A stretch of DNA of 64,000 bases, taken from NCBI GenBank assembly GCA_020543525.1, contig JAHYIO010000023.1, positions 1,488,001-1,552,000 on the forward strand. Reading direction: 5' to 3'. The translations under genes and the position numbers were made by a program. The notes under the pieces were generated by a model. It saw only the letters and a program-made list of their open reading frames with translations, ran no database searches and had not been told where the DNA came from. This DNA is from Coriolopsis trogii. Taxonomy: Eukaryota > Basidiomycota > Agaricomycetes > Polyporales > Polyporaceae. Within the stretch, counting starts at the first letter, position 1, and each line of letters opens with the position of its first letter. Positions 31,156 to 45,798 of this stretch are shown in pieces.

Positions 31156-33559
31156 TCAAACCGTCGAATAGACCGACGCATCATCCTCTGGTCGAACTGT
31201 ACTCTCCTTCTCGACCTCACGGATAGCGTCCATCGTGGGTTCGGCGACTAAACTCTGTTACACAAGCATAGGATATAAAGGTCAACGCAACTCCACGGCT
31301 ACCCTTGCTGGCTCACCTTGCGAGGATAGTGCGGACTGTACTCCGTGATTGTCTCGATAGACACAGACACACCGCCGATTGGGACGTCCTGTCGAATGAG
31401 TTAGGGTATGTTCATAAGACTTATAGGAGCTGGGGGTCCAATTGACCACTCACTTTCTTAGGGGTCTTGGGCGGGATATCAGAATTGTAGGACGATTGGT
31501 TGTACGTTTGCTGAGCGCCGAAGTTTTTCAGCTGGACTGCGGCTGCAGCTGCCACTTTATCCCGCAGACTCTCCCGGCTGTTGAGCCTGGATATAACATA
31601 GTGAGAGTGAAGTACAGAACGATGCGTCACCGAAAAACTCACAAAGCGAGGAAGGAGTTGACGTAGCCTGAAACGCAGATGAATATAGTCGGTAACACAA
31701 ACGACGATCGACACCATACGCACATTTGCCCATAATCCAGAAGAAACTGAGCCAGATGAAGTTTGTTGGCATCGCCGCAAACTTGTACAGATGGGTCGTC
31801 AGTCGACGAAGCTCACAGGCCGTGGTGAACACATACCGTGATAACACAGATTGTCGCAATGACACTGTCGAGCACATGTGAGCAAACGACGGAGCGCACA
31901 CAAGGCACGACCATATACGTACCTTGTCGTCAATCCGCTGTTTACGCTGTACACCATCAGCATGGTAACTACAGAGTCAGTTCTACCAAGCAGTCAGTTA
32001 CCGCACGATTCGTGGGCACGTTGAAGACAAACCTCCTGACACCCGTACGCTTCGTGTACAAGTAATAGCACATAGCCCCAGCGATGACGACATCTGATAC
32101 AGCAGCCGCACCCAGTCCAAGGCAGGTCACCCACTGCACTCAAATTGTTCTCGTAAGTATTGTATGCCGTATGAACGCTGCGAATGCTCTCACCGTGAGC
32201 TTCTTGAATTTCGAGAAATGTCCCAATATGAAGCTATTCCGAAGAAATATGATAACCTCCACTATGCAAGACGTGATTGAAACTCACGACTGTGCGGTGA
32301 AGACTTGGCCAAACCATTAGCACATCGCGTTATGCGTGAGGACGTAAGCGTTCTCACCTACTCCAAGGCCTGCAAAAGTCACGGGTCGCGATGACGGTGA
32401 GTGGCAGTCTCGGAAGGGCTGGTCTCCGCGACGAGTTGCCACGGCAACTATGTTTACTCACCGAAGTGGAGACTAGCCAAAACGACCTGCACAACGCCCC
32501 ATCAAGAACTGTGGAGTCAAAGCGAAGGATGTCACGTTCGCACTCACAATGATGCCCGTAATGACCCAATTTCTGCTCACTGTGAGTGCAGAAGCAGCGA
32601 TGATACGGAGAGAGAAGACACCGGTGAGAAATATTGGCAAGGCATCGTCGGGATATCACTTACTCATCCAGACGCGGCGCGCGAAGAAGCTTGGTGGTAT
32701 CGGATAATAAGCATGCCATCACAAGAAGGAGCGGAGGAGCAGACAAGAAGCTCCGGACGTACCATTCGACGATCAGCCCAATGAGGCCCTGTGATTGCCA
32801 AGGTGAGCAATACTTTTCAACGTGTGAAATACCATGTACGTACGTTGCAGTCTGTTTGCAGCTACCGCAGGCGAAGTTTCTGATGAAGTGTCTTTATACA
32901 GATAGTCATCACACTTACTGCCATGCTCCTGCGGGGAGGAAAGTGAGGCTCAAGAATGGATGTGTATGCTCTTCCAACTCACCAGGTTATCGAGTCCAGG
33001 TTGTCAACATCGCCGAAATTCGAGACGAGATACCTGGAGTCACGGGCTTAGGGCGGAGATTTGGGGCAGATTGACTGTCTTACCAGTACACAGTTCGCGT
33101 ACAGAGGATGAGATGCAGAGTATCCAGTATCCTGCGTTGTCGCTCCAGGATCAAAGGGAGGTAAGGAAGAGTGGATCGAACTCACTCACGTCAGGATGAT
33201 AACCTTGAGGAGGGCTGACAATGAGCCTCAATAGTGAACACTGCAGAAAACACGTACGAGAGACTTGATGAGTGATGTGTCATTCCAGTAATTCCTGCAC
33301 TGAAGTGAGTCACTAAACGAAACCAAGGACTTCGCGACACACCTGAAGTAAGTGAAACTACCCAGCCCGACAAGACCTCAGCAACTGCAACCTTCGGCTA
33401 CAGAACGATAGTGACATACGTCTGCAACAATGTGATCCCATATAGACTGTAGGACAAGATGTAAGTTCGTTCGACGGAAGGGCTACAGGTCAAGGCTCAC
33501 CATGCAGCAATCACGAGCCCAACGAGCGCAGCTCCTAGTGTACTGTCAATCATCGCCAT
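31156..33559 (-). CDS. DUF6534 multi-pass membrane protein
   Basis: This is a member of the DUF6534 family, which is expanded in Agaricomycetes; its function is unknown. The start reads MAMIDSTLGAALVGLVIAAC, then after an intron LYGITLLQTY, a typical family opening with the first membrane segment. The C-terminal half, spread over several very short exons between about 32070 and 31430, contains VIAGAMCYYLYTKRTG, MLMVYSVNSGLTT and FAAMPTNFIWLSFFWIMGK, then the conserved NSFLALLNSRESLRDK. A cytoplasmic-type tail follows, including DVPIGGVSVSIETITEY. The TGA is at 31156-31158. The gene has at least eight introns; exons between 32.2 and 33.3 kb are not individually fixed. The family call is secure from both ends, and plasma-membrane location is inferred. 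Confidence 0.8.
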
Positions 33560-35426
33560 CCCTCAAGAATACAAAGCTGCACAACGGGCCCAAGGCAGAA
33601 AGGGGGAGGGAGGAGAAGAAAGGAGGCGGACTGCTGCGCGCTATCGTGTCCTCCCTACAGCATTAAAAGTGAACGCGAAGCGAGCGACCCTGACGGTGTA
33701 AGTGCGCCACTGACTCCTGCCCGGAAGGCCCGCTGAACGCAGGTTCTGAGAGCGTGTCTGCTGCTTCTGCCGGGTAGGAGATAGGCACCCGGTGGTGTGA
33801 CGGCATTAGGGCTTGGGCAGGGCAAGCCCCGGTGCCCAGTGGGATCCTAGGATATGGCCTTCTCAGCCCCAGAGACGTGAGTCCGTTCGAGCTCTCAATC
33901 CCAACAGTGTGCGCAGAATCCCACTGGTCCGGGTCCGAGTTCCCATGGGATCCCTTCCTCGATCCCGTTGTCCCATGCGTCCTCCAGACAGAGTGAAGGT
34001 ATTCGCGCGCGTTTGGGCATGTACATCCTCTGCACGGTCCTCGAACCTTCGCCTGCCGTCCTTTCCGATGCTAGTGGGAATATGGAACTGCGCAATGCCC
34101 TGTGATCGCCCCTTTTCAGCACAGTGCATACTTGCATGGTCAACACCAAAAAATCTTTCGCAACGACGCCTTCCGTCATCGCTTGACGCGTATCAGTGTC
34201 CGCAAAGATAGAGAAGCAAATACTGCAGTGGGGATGCCTCATCATGCGTACAAATTGAACTGCCCATGGATCCGGCTTCGGTCGCAATGACTGATCTTCC
34301 AATCGGGTACGTACTTCCCCGTAACATTAGAGTTGATCGCGAAGAAACGAGTAAGCTCGCCGTCAGAGCGTCCAAGAATAGTGAACCTGTCACGCCCGAC
34401 CCGGAGAAAAAGAGGGGCGCCTGTCTTCGGATGTCGGACAGCAGGAAAGAGGTTTCTCCTCGGGATCGGCGATAGTTTACAATGTGATGTCTTCTGGCGC
34501 CGGCACGAAACAACGTCAACAGCCATAGGGTCGCTTGGCTTGCGGATGCCTGGGATGGGGGACGTGTGCATCAGAAATGGAGCTCAAGATGGGATGAAAG
34601 TATTCCGAACCTTGACTAGCGTGGGTTGGTCGACAGAACCTACAAACAAGCTCAAAGGCGTCACGCTCAAGCCCATCGTTCCCCGCCCCTAGCTTACGCG
34701 ACCAGACTTAATCTCCGACGCACGATGAGCATCGTCGAGAATGGTTTGACGAGGAAAGAAGTCGCAGTCCATGGGAACCCGTAGCCTGAGGAGCTTCTGT
34801 TCGGGAGTGTTCCGCCTCGCGTACCGAAATGAAGAGGGACGTTGTTAGACGGCCGTTGCTAGGATGCCTGGAGGTGTCGTTGAGGTGAGCATGTGACGAT
34901 ATCCTATACTATCGGAAAGTGAATCTACGCGAACCCCATTACACCTCATGAGGGTTTACTACAAACTTACGAAGCAAGTACGGTGATCCGGCGGCGGATG
35001 ATACAGAGACACCATACAAGAGCCATGTCATTGTACCTGCGTGGCAAGCCAATAGCCCGATCACTATCATTGGTGAAAGGGGGTCGAGAAGGTCAGCGAG
35101 CATATCACAACGTAATCGGCGGTAAGCTTACCTTACGTTCCTCGGCCGTCGTCTGAGAGGGGCTACAACGTCAATGTGCATATAATACCTGGCATGGCAT
35201 AGGCAGCGACAACTCTCGATTGCAACATTCAAGTTCTTCATTATACTATGCTACAAGAGACATCTACGCACGATATAGAGCAGGTACGATCGGCAGCGGC
35301 GGAGTGGACGTGATGAGGTAGGGTGAAGCTGTTCGCAGACAAAGACAAAGACAGACGACAAGGGGAATGTACATGGTGATGACAGGGAAGAACATACAAG
35401 AGCGGCTCGGCGGCGACAAGGACCAT
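33560..35426. other. Gene-poor region between DUF6534 and cullin genes
   Basis: About 1.9 kb with only short frames, none with recognisable motifs. The longest, a minus-strand frame at 34242-34571 and plus-strand frames at 33813-34211 and 34333-34692, show mixed composition and no family resemblance. A degenerate gene cannot be excluded. No tRNA or repeat was seen. Confidence 0.4.
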
Positions 35427-38193
<2,767 letters not shown>

Positions 38194-39652
38194 CTTGGAA
38201 TTCGTCAAGAGGGGAGGAGAGAGGGGGAAGGGGATGAACAATGTGGTGAATGGTCAAGGGCAGCACCGGTTGAGCGTCTCCGGCTCGTGGCTGCTTCCAA
38301 GTCACGCAGTGGAGGCGTGCACTCTACGTGACCGCTTCCGTCCAGTCATCTTCGCAAGTGCTCGCGCGACCGCCATCATGTCCTCTTCCGTCTCCCATCC
38401 TGGCAATCGCCTCTTTCCCATTTCCCATCATAATCCTTTACGTGCTCGGCATATTCGCTGCGTATGTCGGTCGTTATACCCTCAGTATATATATTACACA
38501 ACTTCAACACATATGCTACTTGAGTTCTGAACTCCTCGCTGTATGAGCATCTATCTTTGGGCCATTGTGCGTCTATGTCATAGCAATCCTTACCGGACCA
38601 CAACCTTGTTGAGATGCCGCAGAGTTTCGTAGGGCTTAGTCGCGGCCAGAGCGTGCAGCCTTCTAGATGGCGCAACGACGTCAGGATATGATAGTATGTT
38701 CTTGATACATAACAGAAACTCGTCTCAGGCTCTAGAGGCTCAAGTCGCTCAGAAAGAATGACAACGGGCGGGAGAAGTATACATATACCTGCCCGTCCTG
38801 CCTCGACCTCACAATCTTAGGCCAACGTAATCTCCAGTGCCACTGTTTCTCCTAGTCTCCTCTTCCTCTTCCTGTCCCTACGGAAGATTAAGTCCCCGTA
38901 TCGCATTCTCTGGGCCCTTGAAGAACCCCGTGCCTGGTCTTCTCGGGTGGGGCAGAGAGGATGTGCCCATGAGCGGCGAACTGTACGTCGAATGTGTGCA
39001 CAAACTCCGAGAGTAGAATTTTGAAGAAGCCGACAGGTATGAGGAAAGCCAGTTAGTATCACGGCCTGCCAACGTATTTCGGCGATGGCTAAGCAACTTG
39101 TGACTTGAGTGTGCTACACACAGAAAGTAAAAACATGAAGTAGCATTGAAGACTCTGTGACTGTAGTCTGACATTCTGACTTGACCCTCGGGCTATCGAC
39201 GAGCCTATCGTCCATGGGCTCTGCATATGTGGCCAGTACTGGAACTGCTTGAGTGAACTCGATAGTGACTGGGAAACACGAAGTGTATTACTTACAATGC
39301 ACGAGATGGTTTCTATTATGTACGATCGAGCATGGCTCCATTCAATGATTAGCATGATTGGCGGAAGTACTTGAGTGGACATCTCGGCTAATCCCAAGCG
39401 TCAATCGAACTTCGGCGATTCGCGAAAATCAAATGTCGTGCTTTCACTCGCCGCCACTGACCAGGTAGACAACACTTCCAGCTGTTCATATGGGTATGCA
39501 GCTCACCACCATGCTCTCCAGCTTGGATCTTCGCAACTTTGAATTCTAATCTATCTTCATCGTATTGCTCGACAATACATCCGCTTCAGCACTCACTTTT
39601 CTCTCTGGGTCCGAAGTCTACTCTGCTCCCCGGGCCCTCGGACGCAGTAACT
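38194..39652. other. Intergenic region between cullin and PHD-finger genes
   Basis: This stretch separates two divergent starts and must contain the cullin promoter and that of the PHD gene. Minus-strand frames at 38376-38675 and 38817-39174 are short and show no family motif. No repeat or RNA gene was recognised. Confidence 0.45.
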
Positions 39653-41344
39653 ATGAGTCTATCAATACCGCGTCCCCAAGGCCCCTGCCATCGGTGCCAG
39701 AAGAACCACAATGTAGCTGAGGCAGTGCTCATTACGTGTGCTAAGTGCGAGCGGGTATGGCACCATAGTAAGTGTCATCTCAGTCTGACCGGGGATGTTC
39801 TAGTATCGAATCAGCAACTATCAGCTTGCCACGTCCCGTCGATCACAGAGGTTGAGATGCTAGACCGTATCAACAATGACAAGGCAGGGAAGCGAAGCGC
39901 AGGTCTGAGTGCCTGGCAGTGCCGGACATGTACCAAGAGGAGTCGGCTCGCTGCGCCGGTCGCTGCTGCGGCTCCTGCAACGCTCACTTATATAATGGAA
40001 CAACCTGTGCTCACTCAGGTATCGGCAGGGCGTTCTCATTTACACATACTTCTTCTAACATAACGATTATTTCGTGAAACAGGCACCTCCAGAGACAATT
40101 GTGGTCAAGGATAACACAGTTCCGATCATTGTGGACGACGATGACGATGACATTGAACTGATTGAGCCTCTTCCCAAAGAGCCTATTCACCCGGCTACGA
40201 GTACAGCACAGAAACCCTCATTGCCAGTGATTGCAGCTCTCAGCGATCGGCTATCGAAGGATACCCTTCGCTCATCGTCGATTCCTCGATATTGTTTCGA
40301 AAGAGACATGGACGATGGCGCTACACCCGCTGTCCATCACACGCAAGCTATTCCCACTTGGAAGGGAAAAGAGAGAGCAGTGTTCTACGCTTCGAGTTTT
40401 GATGTCCGTCTGTCTCCTAATCATCCAGTTACTCTTGCGCTGCAAAGTACTCACTCTCTATGCAGATGCACGCTAAGAGTCGAGATCATCTGCTGCCACC
40501 AACACCCGCCCGCATGCTCGAAGAAGGATCAAATCCCTCACACTCCACTCGCCCTCCTGGATGGGCAGCCCCCGTCGCTGACTCGGCAGCAGTGCGACCC
40601 GCGTCCCCAAGCTCGTCCTACGTGATGTCTGCTGCAGATATCCGTCCGCTAATTTCCGGCATGCACGCCGAAGGTCGCTCAGGGGCTCCCCTCACCGTCG
40701 AATACGTCAACACCCGGACCTCACATGCTATCCGCAAGAGGGCTACATCTGTACCACACATCCCTCCGCCGGACACGCATACCATCTCTGACAGCGACGA
40801 CGATGAAAGTGGAGATGAACACGAAGACAACTTTGAAATCTCGGACTCGCATCTCAAGCGCCCTGTCATGCAGCAGCTCGCTCCGACGTACGCATTGAGG
40901 GATGAAGAGCAGGAGGACGAAGTTGCAGAGGAGGCAGAAGACCCGCATAATATCGATGACCTCTACGGCGACATAGCCCCTCGTTTCCGTAAAGCCTCCC
41001 GCCCTCCTTTCGCCGCTGAGGCTGCCTCTGGGCCTGCGTCAACTGAATCAGCGAAGGCGCGTGTCCGGGTGGTCCCTGCGCCGCCACCACTACCTCCTGT
41101 CGTCCGGCTTTTGTACACCGAGCGAGAAAAGAGGGCGCCCAGGAGCGACGACCTCGCGCTGATCCTCGAGAAGAAAGCGAGGCTTGCAGAGGAACGGCTT
41201 GAGGATACGACGGAAGAGGGTGCTATTCATCGAGTGAGCCCAAGGAAGAAGCTCGCCAGGAGGCTCGGGGGTAAGGAGCTGAGGAAAAAACAAGAGCAGG
41301 GCCTAACTTATCTCAGAGACGTCGCTGCGAAGCCCGCCGTTTAG
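39653..41344 (+). CDS. PHD-finger protein, acidic, probably nuclear
   Basis: Exons 39653-39767, 39825-40018, 40083-40403 and 40460-41344 join in phase to 504 residues. The first intron is 57 bases and keeps the frame open, so it is easily read through by mistake. Removing it restores a PHD finger: C12-x2-C15, C29-x2-C32, then W-H-H-T-C-H-V-P, and later W-Q-C-R-T-C. PHD fingers of this kind read histone H3 tails. After it come an acidic run (IIVDDDDDDIELIE), Ser/Pro-rich linkers, a second acidic stretch (TISDSDDDESGDEHEDNFE), and a basic C-terminal helix (SPRKKLARRLGGKELRKKQE). The mix of PHD, acidic and basic segments suggests a chromatin protein; the exact family is not recognised. Confidence 0.78.
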
Positions 41345-42320
41345 TATCAAGTATCAAGACCGGAGGCGTCAGTCGGCGGACCATGGTGCCCACCTAGTCG
41401 CTCCCTCGCTCCAATTGTAGAATATGCCTTAGACACTCAATTCCTCGACTACCATCTACGCTCAGGTTCGGCTGCAGTGGAAGTTGCGCGATGGGCAGCT
41501 TATCTCAGATGTCTGCTACAATGTCCGTTGCCTGATCTCTCGGACCCACACAAAGATGCCGTGTGTTTTCCTGGGGTCGGCTTGGCATGGCATCGCGACT
41601 TGCACCGCGGTTAGTCTCGCATGCCAGGAGAATCTGGGATTTGAGCTAGCTGTCGGAGTCCGTCTCGAAGGCGCGCTGGGCTGCGAGCAGCTTAGGTGGT
41701 TGCGCGAGTCACACGAAAGCGTTGTTGACAAGACGTGGTGGGAGACTGAGAGTGCCAGTCGCCCCCAGAAAAGAAATGATATATCGTCCATATGCTTAGT
41801 AAGCTCAAATTGGTGGCACTGGTGCCAGCGCTCTAGGCTCGGTACCATCCGTTCGGGTGCGCCACAGAGGAGAAACACCCGCCCCCCACGAGTTTGACCA
41901 GTCGTTCGGGACGTGTACATGTCCCCATTTCGCACTCCGGTCCTTTCAAGACGAGACTACGAGACTCATCTCGACCACCAGCATTGTGCCCAGCAACTCG
42001 TTGTCACTAGACACGCCTTTCGGATTCCCGAGAGGTACCGACAAAGCAAGCAGCAGTCCGCCGCCGCAAACCCATTTCAGACCGCGACGTATATTTACGG
42101 CTTTCTCTTTGATTGAACCACTGTGCTATGCTCATTGGCGTCTTCATATCGATAACCCACTGGCGCGCCAAGTAAGAAATTTGCTAAGACAGCTCTCGTC
42201 CGTATACTGACGACATGACCCGATCTATAGTGTTTGACCCGACCATTCGTCGTAAGCTTAGAATGCGGAAGCAGCCTCGTGTACAGGACTAGTACTGAGC
42301 CTACTCCATTGGACTGTCAG
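41345..42320. other. Region between PHD gene and FunK1 remains
   Basis: No convincing gene is visible. The plus-strand frame at 41857-42210 contains a Ser/Pro-rich stretch that could be a decayed N-terminus of the FunK1 gene, but I cannot align it to the family. The minus-strand frame at 41516-41935 has no recognisable motif. Confidence 0.4.
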
Positions 42321-44645
42321 ATTACGACTCACTGTGGGGAACTCACATTGAGCCATACTGCGAGGTGCTGACAACGAAACGAGCCGTAGAGATTCCGGAC
42401 GAGATGGCAGACGTCGTCATGACCGCGACCGCGGAATACTTCGTTGCGCATTACATGCCTTTTGCCAGAGACATCGACGACAGCAAGATCAGCGCTGTCA
42501 AGGAGTCTCTGAAGGAAAAGGGTCGACTTTGCGACAACGGCTGGGTGTGGCACGGCGGCGGCGAGGTCCAGCAGTATGAGTTGCTCGTCGGGATTTCGGA
42601 CACGACCATCGCCCTTGGCCTCAACCACAAACACAAGTTGATGCAATGTTCGAACCACTCTCTTCGATCTTCGCGAACATCAAGATAGATGCGTGCTTCG
42701 TACCTGTTACGTCGAACTCGCTGGCCGATCCTTACGAAACTGTCGTGCGGAGATGCTGCAGTGACCGCCGAGTACAAGCTCACGATAAAAGACCGGATAG
42801 AGGTATGGGCATACGATCTGCATATCATTGCCGCAATACTGACTGCGTCCAGAATCGAAAGCAGCTGGTTAGTGGTGTGATTTACATCATGAATGCCGAC
42901 CCTCGACGCAAGCACATGTTCAACGTACGTCGCGCGTCACCTGAGCTTGTTCTCGTACTAATGCGGGCACCTTCAGTTTTCAATTGAAAACACCGAGATG
43001 AGGCTCTGGCTGTTTACTAGATCGCATTCGTGCGTTTCGCCACCCGTTGACATTGAAGAGGTGCCATCAATGTCATGTTGGCGTTCATGCTCGCGTCTCC
43101 GTCTGAGCTAGGTTATGACTCTACAGTTGAAGAGTGCCATGACCTTGGAAAGCCCGGACAACAGTGCTTCGTCTACCAGGTCAATGATCGCTTTTTCAAA
43201 ACGGAGCGAGCTCTGTGCAAGTACGACACGCTGTGCATCACCGGCCGATGCACTCGAGTTCGGGAAGTCGTCGAGGTCAAGGGCTTCGATGACCTGGCCG
43301 AGGTTAGCAATAAACACTATGCACTCAAAGATCGCTGGCTGGACGCGTCTGTGGAGACCGAGGGGAAGATCCAGGAGAGGATTTTTGATGACATTGACCG
43401 CGCGTCGCGTCGCGTGGAGATGCAGATCCAGAACGGTCAAGATGTGCCGGAGTTCACATCACATCCTCAGGATTGGTACGATGAGCTCAGGAGTTGCATC
43501 GCTGATTCCCAGTCGTATCGGCGGTACTTCCTGACCATTTCTCACGAATGCAGCGGCTTGGACGTGACGCCGAACATTGCGTCAGATGCGTTCCTTGTAT
43601 CGCAGCTCTTCGTAAACCCGCCGCCGCCGTCCGTGCCCGCTATCCAGGAGGGCGCCGACCCTTCTCGCAGCCAGAACTATCCGTTAGCCGATACAACTTC
43701 TGCTCCACGAAATCCTGCCGCACCGAAGGCATACGCTCCCAAAACACAATATCGAGTCGTCATTGGAAAGTCGCTGTAGCACTTCACTGTGTCGACAACC
43801 TCGGGGACATCCTTCACGTGCTGCCCGACTACCTCACTGGTGAGTAAACATCGAGGACTTGCGATCTCAAACGCTCACATTGTGTCGTGTAGGGCTCATG
43901 CTCCTGTTCCTCGCTGGATGGGTGCATCGGGACATCGGCTCTGGAAATTTGTTGCTATACAACGGTCGCGGTCTACTGGCTGACTTGGAGTACGCGAAGA
44001 AGTTCAACGCGGACCCGCAAAAGCAAGCCAGTGCAGATCCGAAGACGGTCAGTCCATTGCCTATCATGGCTTGTTGATTGTGCCGCTGAACCGTACTAGG
44101 GAACTGCTTATTTTATGGCCGTCGAGGAGATACAGGAGCAGACATGGGTTTACTGGCAGGTGGAACCGGACCCCGACCTGGAGCCGGACCCTATCCCGCC
44201 GGTCATCCATAATTTCCAACATGGTGTTGAGTCGTTGTTTTGGGTAATCCTCTGGACCTATCTAGCACGGCTCAAGGACTCCGAGGGTCACCTTCCGGAG
44301 CGAATCATGAGCCTGCTACCCCATCTCTTCCAGAACAGTTCGAAATGCCCTACTTGGCGTCGACACGCGCTTTTCGCACCGTATGAATTCTGGATAAAAC
44401 TACGTCCAGCATTCACCGATGGTCCACAAGACCTCGCTAACTCTTTCGCCAAAATCTCCATCTGGTTGTGGAGATCCTGCATGGAGCGCCAGCGCGACTT
44501 TGGTAATGCATCCAGCTACACAACTGCATACTTGATCACTCACCAGGCGATCAAGGCGCTGCACACGCACTACCAGCAGCATCCCAACGAATACCACGGC
44601 CTGCGCACGTTCTCATCTGCTGATATATTCCCTCCCTTACAATGA
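42321..44645 (+). pseudogene. FunK1-type fungal protein kinase, disrupted by frame breaks
   Basis: FunK1 kinases are a large kinase family expanded in mushroom-forming fungi, with no fixed substrate known. Family blocks appear in order: AEYKLTIKDRIE then, after an intron, NRKQLVSGVIYIMN; FSIENTEMRLWLFTRSHS; INVMLAFMLASPSELGYDST; QYRVV; VAVALHCVDNLGDILHVL; the catalytic loop GWVHRDIGSGNLLL (about 43915-43956); LADLEYAKKF, with DLE in place of DFG as usual here; and KTGTAYFMAVEEI. Reading frame is lost at three places: about 42640-42760, about 43053-43062 (between DIEE and INVML), and about 43765, where a base seems missing between QYRVVI and VAVALH. No GT..AG intron of ordinary size repairs these. 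After the TGA at 44643-44645 the same frame stays open to 44820 with a Ser/Lys-rich tail. A sequencing error or odd splicing remains possible. Confidence 0.75.
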
Positions 44646-44820
44646 ACGAGGCGCAATTGGGCGGGCAACCTCCACAACGACGCATCAATCCTACACCCCA
44701 CATCAAGCGGAAACGCGTCACCCGACAGCGAAGACGAATACAAGCCCGAAGAACGACCGTCATCGAAGAAGAAGGTATCGCAAGGGATCGTGGATGGGCC
44801 AGAGGGTCCGTGACCGCCGT

Positions 44821-45295
44821 TCTGGCCCAGCTGTGGGCATCCTGCCTCGCGTGCAAGCACACATTTCGGGACTTAACCAGCTATACACCTGCGTACCGAG
44901 GCAATCGAAGCCTTGCAGAAGGATTACGTGGTAGCGTCGCTGGAGGTTGCATAGTGCACGCGCATCATACGGCTTGCGGAGAATGTCAGGCGTCAATGAT
45001 CACTGTCCTATAGTTATTCTCTGACTAGTGGTCGCGCTGCCGGCTCGCTGCCAAAAACTATCTCTGCGCCTATGATAGCTCGATCGCGATGTAGCACGCT
45101 GTCAGAGTCAAGCCGGGATTCGATTATTTCCCCGGAAGTGTGCCGCTACTGGATGCCTGCTCTATGATTCGGGCAACCTTAACCTTCTTGCACTGGCAGC
45201 TGCTTCTGCACGCTGATCGTATCGATCCCACCACTGCTTGCCCGCAACTTTGCACACACACACACACACACGCTCAACCTGTCGGAAACCTGAAC
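44821..45295. other. Upstream region of TIGR04076 gene
   Basis: No gene is seen here. It contains a CA-dinucleotide run just before the start codon of the TIGR04076 gene. Confidence 0.5.
45253..45272. repeat. CA dinucleotide microsatellite
   Basis: About nine or ten CA units in a row, 24 bases upstream of the TIGR04076 start codon and so probably in its 5' UTR. Dinucleotide runs often vary between strains. Confidence 0.9.
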
Positions 45296-45756
45296 ATGGC
45301 CGCGCTAAATACGCCTAAGGGATCCGAAAAAGATGCGGACGATACATTCCAGCTCTATGACCTCCGAGTCGAAGTAATATGTCCCCCTGGAGAGCGTATC
45401 ATATGTGGCGCAAAGGGAGGCGACTACTTCACGCTCCAGGGCGAGATGCTCTATCTCCCTCCCGGTCAGGGTATCTCCATCTACTCCCTCGGTGAGTACT
45501 GCCCTGCACGTTGTGAATGAATGATCCGAAGCATGCGAACATCGCCATAGGTTCCGTGCTCCCGCTACTCGCGGCAAAGCAGCGCATGACAGGAAGATAC
45601 GACTGGATGTCGACGGACGCCGAGATTGCATGCCCAGATCCACACTGCCCGAGCCGCTTGCGTATTCTCCGAACAGGCATTCGAACATTCAAGCATTCCG
45701 AGACCACCGTTGTACCTCTCCCGCCTGCAAACACGACCAATGCGCCCGCAATTTGA
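45296..45756 (+). CDS. TIGR04076 family protein, function unknown
   Basis: Exons 45296-45491 and 45551-45756 join in phase to 133 residues. The body matches the TIGR04076 pattern: YDLRVEVICPPGERIICGAK, then GDYFTLQGEMLYLPPGQGIS, and after the intron SVLPLLAAKQRM. The pair Cys-Pro-Asp-Pro-x-Cys follows (IACPDPHCPSRLRI), a conserved dicysteine. The family occurs in bacteria and fungi and has no assigned reaction; conserved cysteines suggest metal binding or redox chemistry, which is an inference. It is convergent with the SET-TAD3 gene, with only 42 bases between the two stop codons, so the transcripts probably overlap. Confidence 0.85.
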
Positions 45757-45798
45757 ATGGATAGCTCAGGGTCGTGCTATCGTAGGGCCCTAGCATGA

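Noticed and set aside
34242..34571. Minus-strand frame resembling an FHA-type segment
   Set aside because: Only a vague likeness; the Arg/Ser/His pattern of FHA loops is absent and no exon continuation was found.
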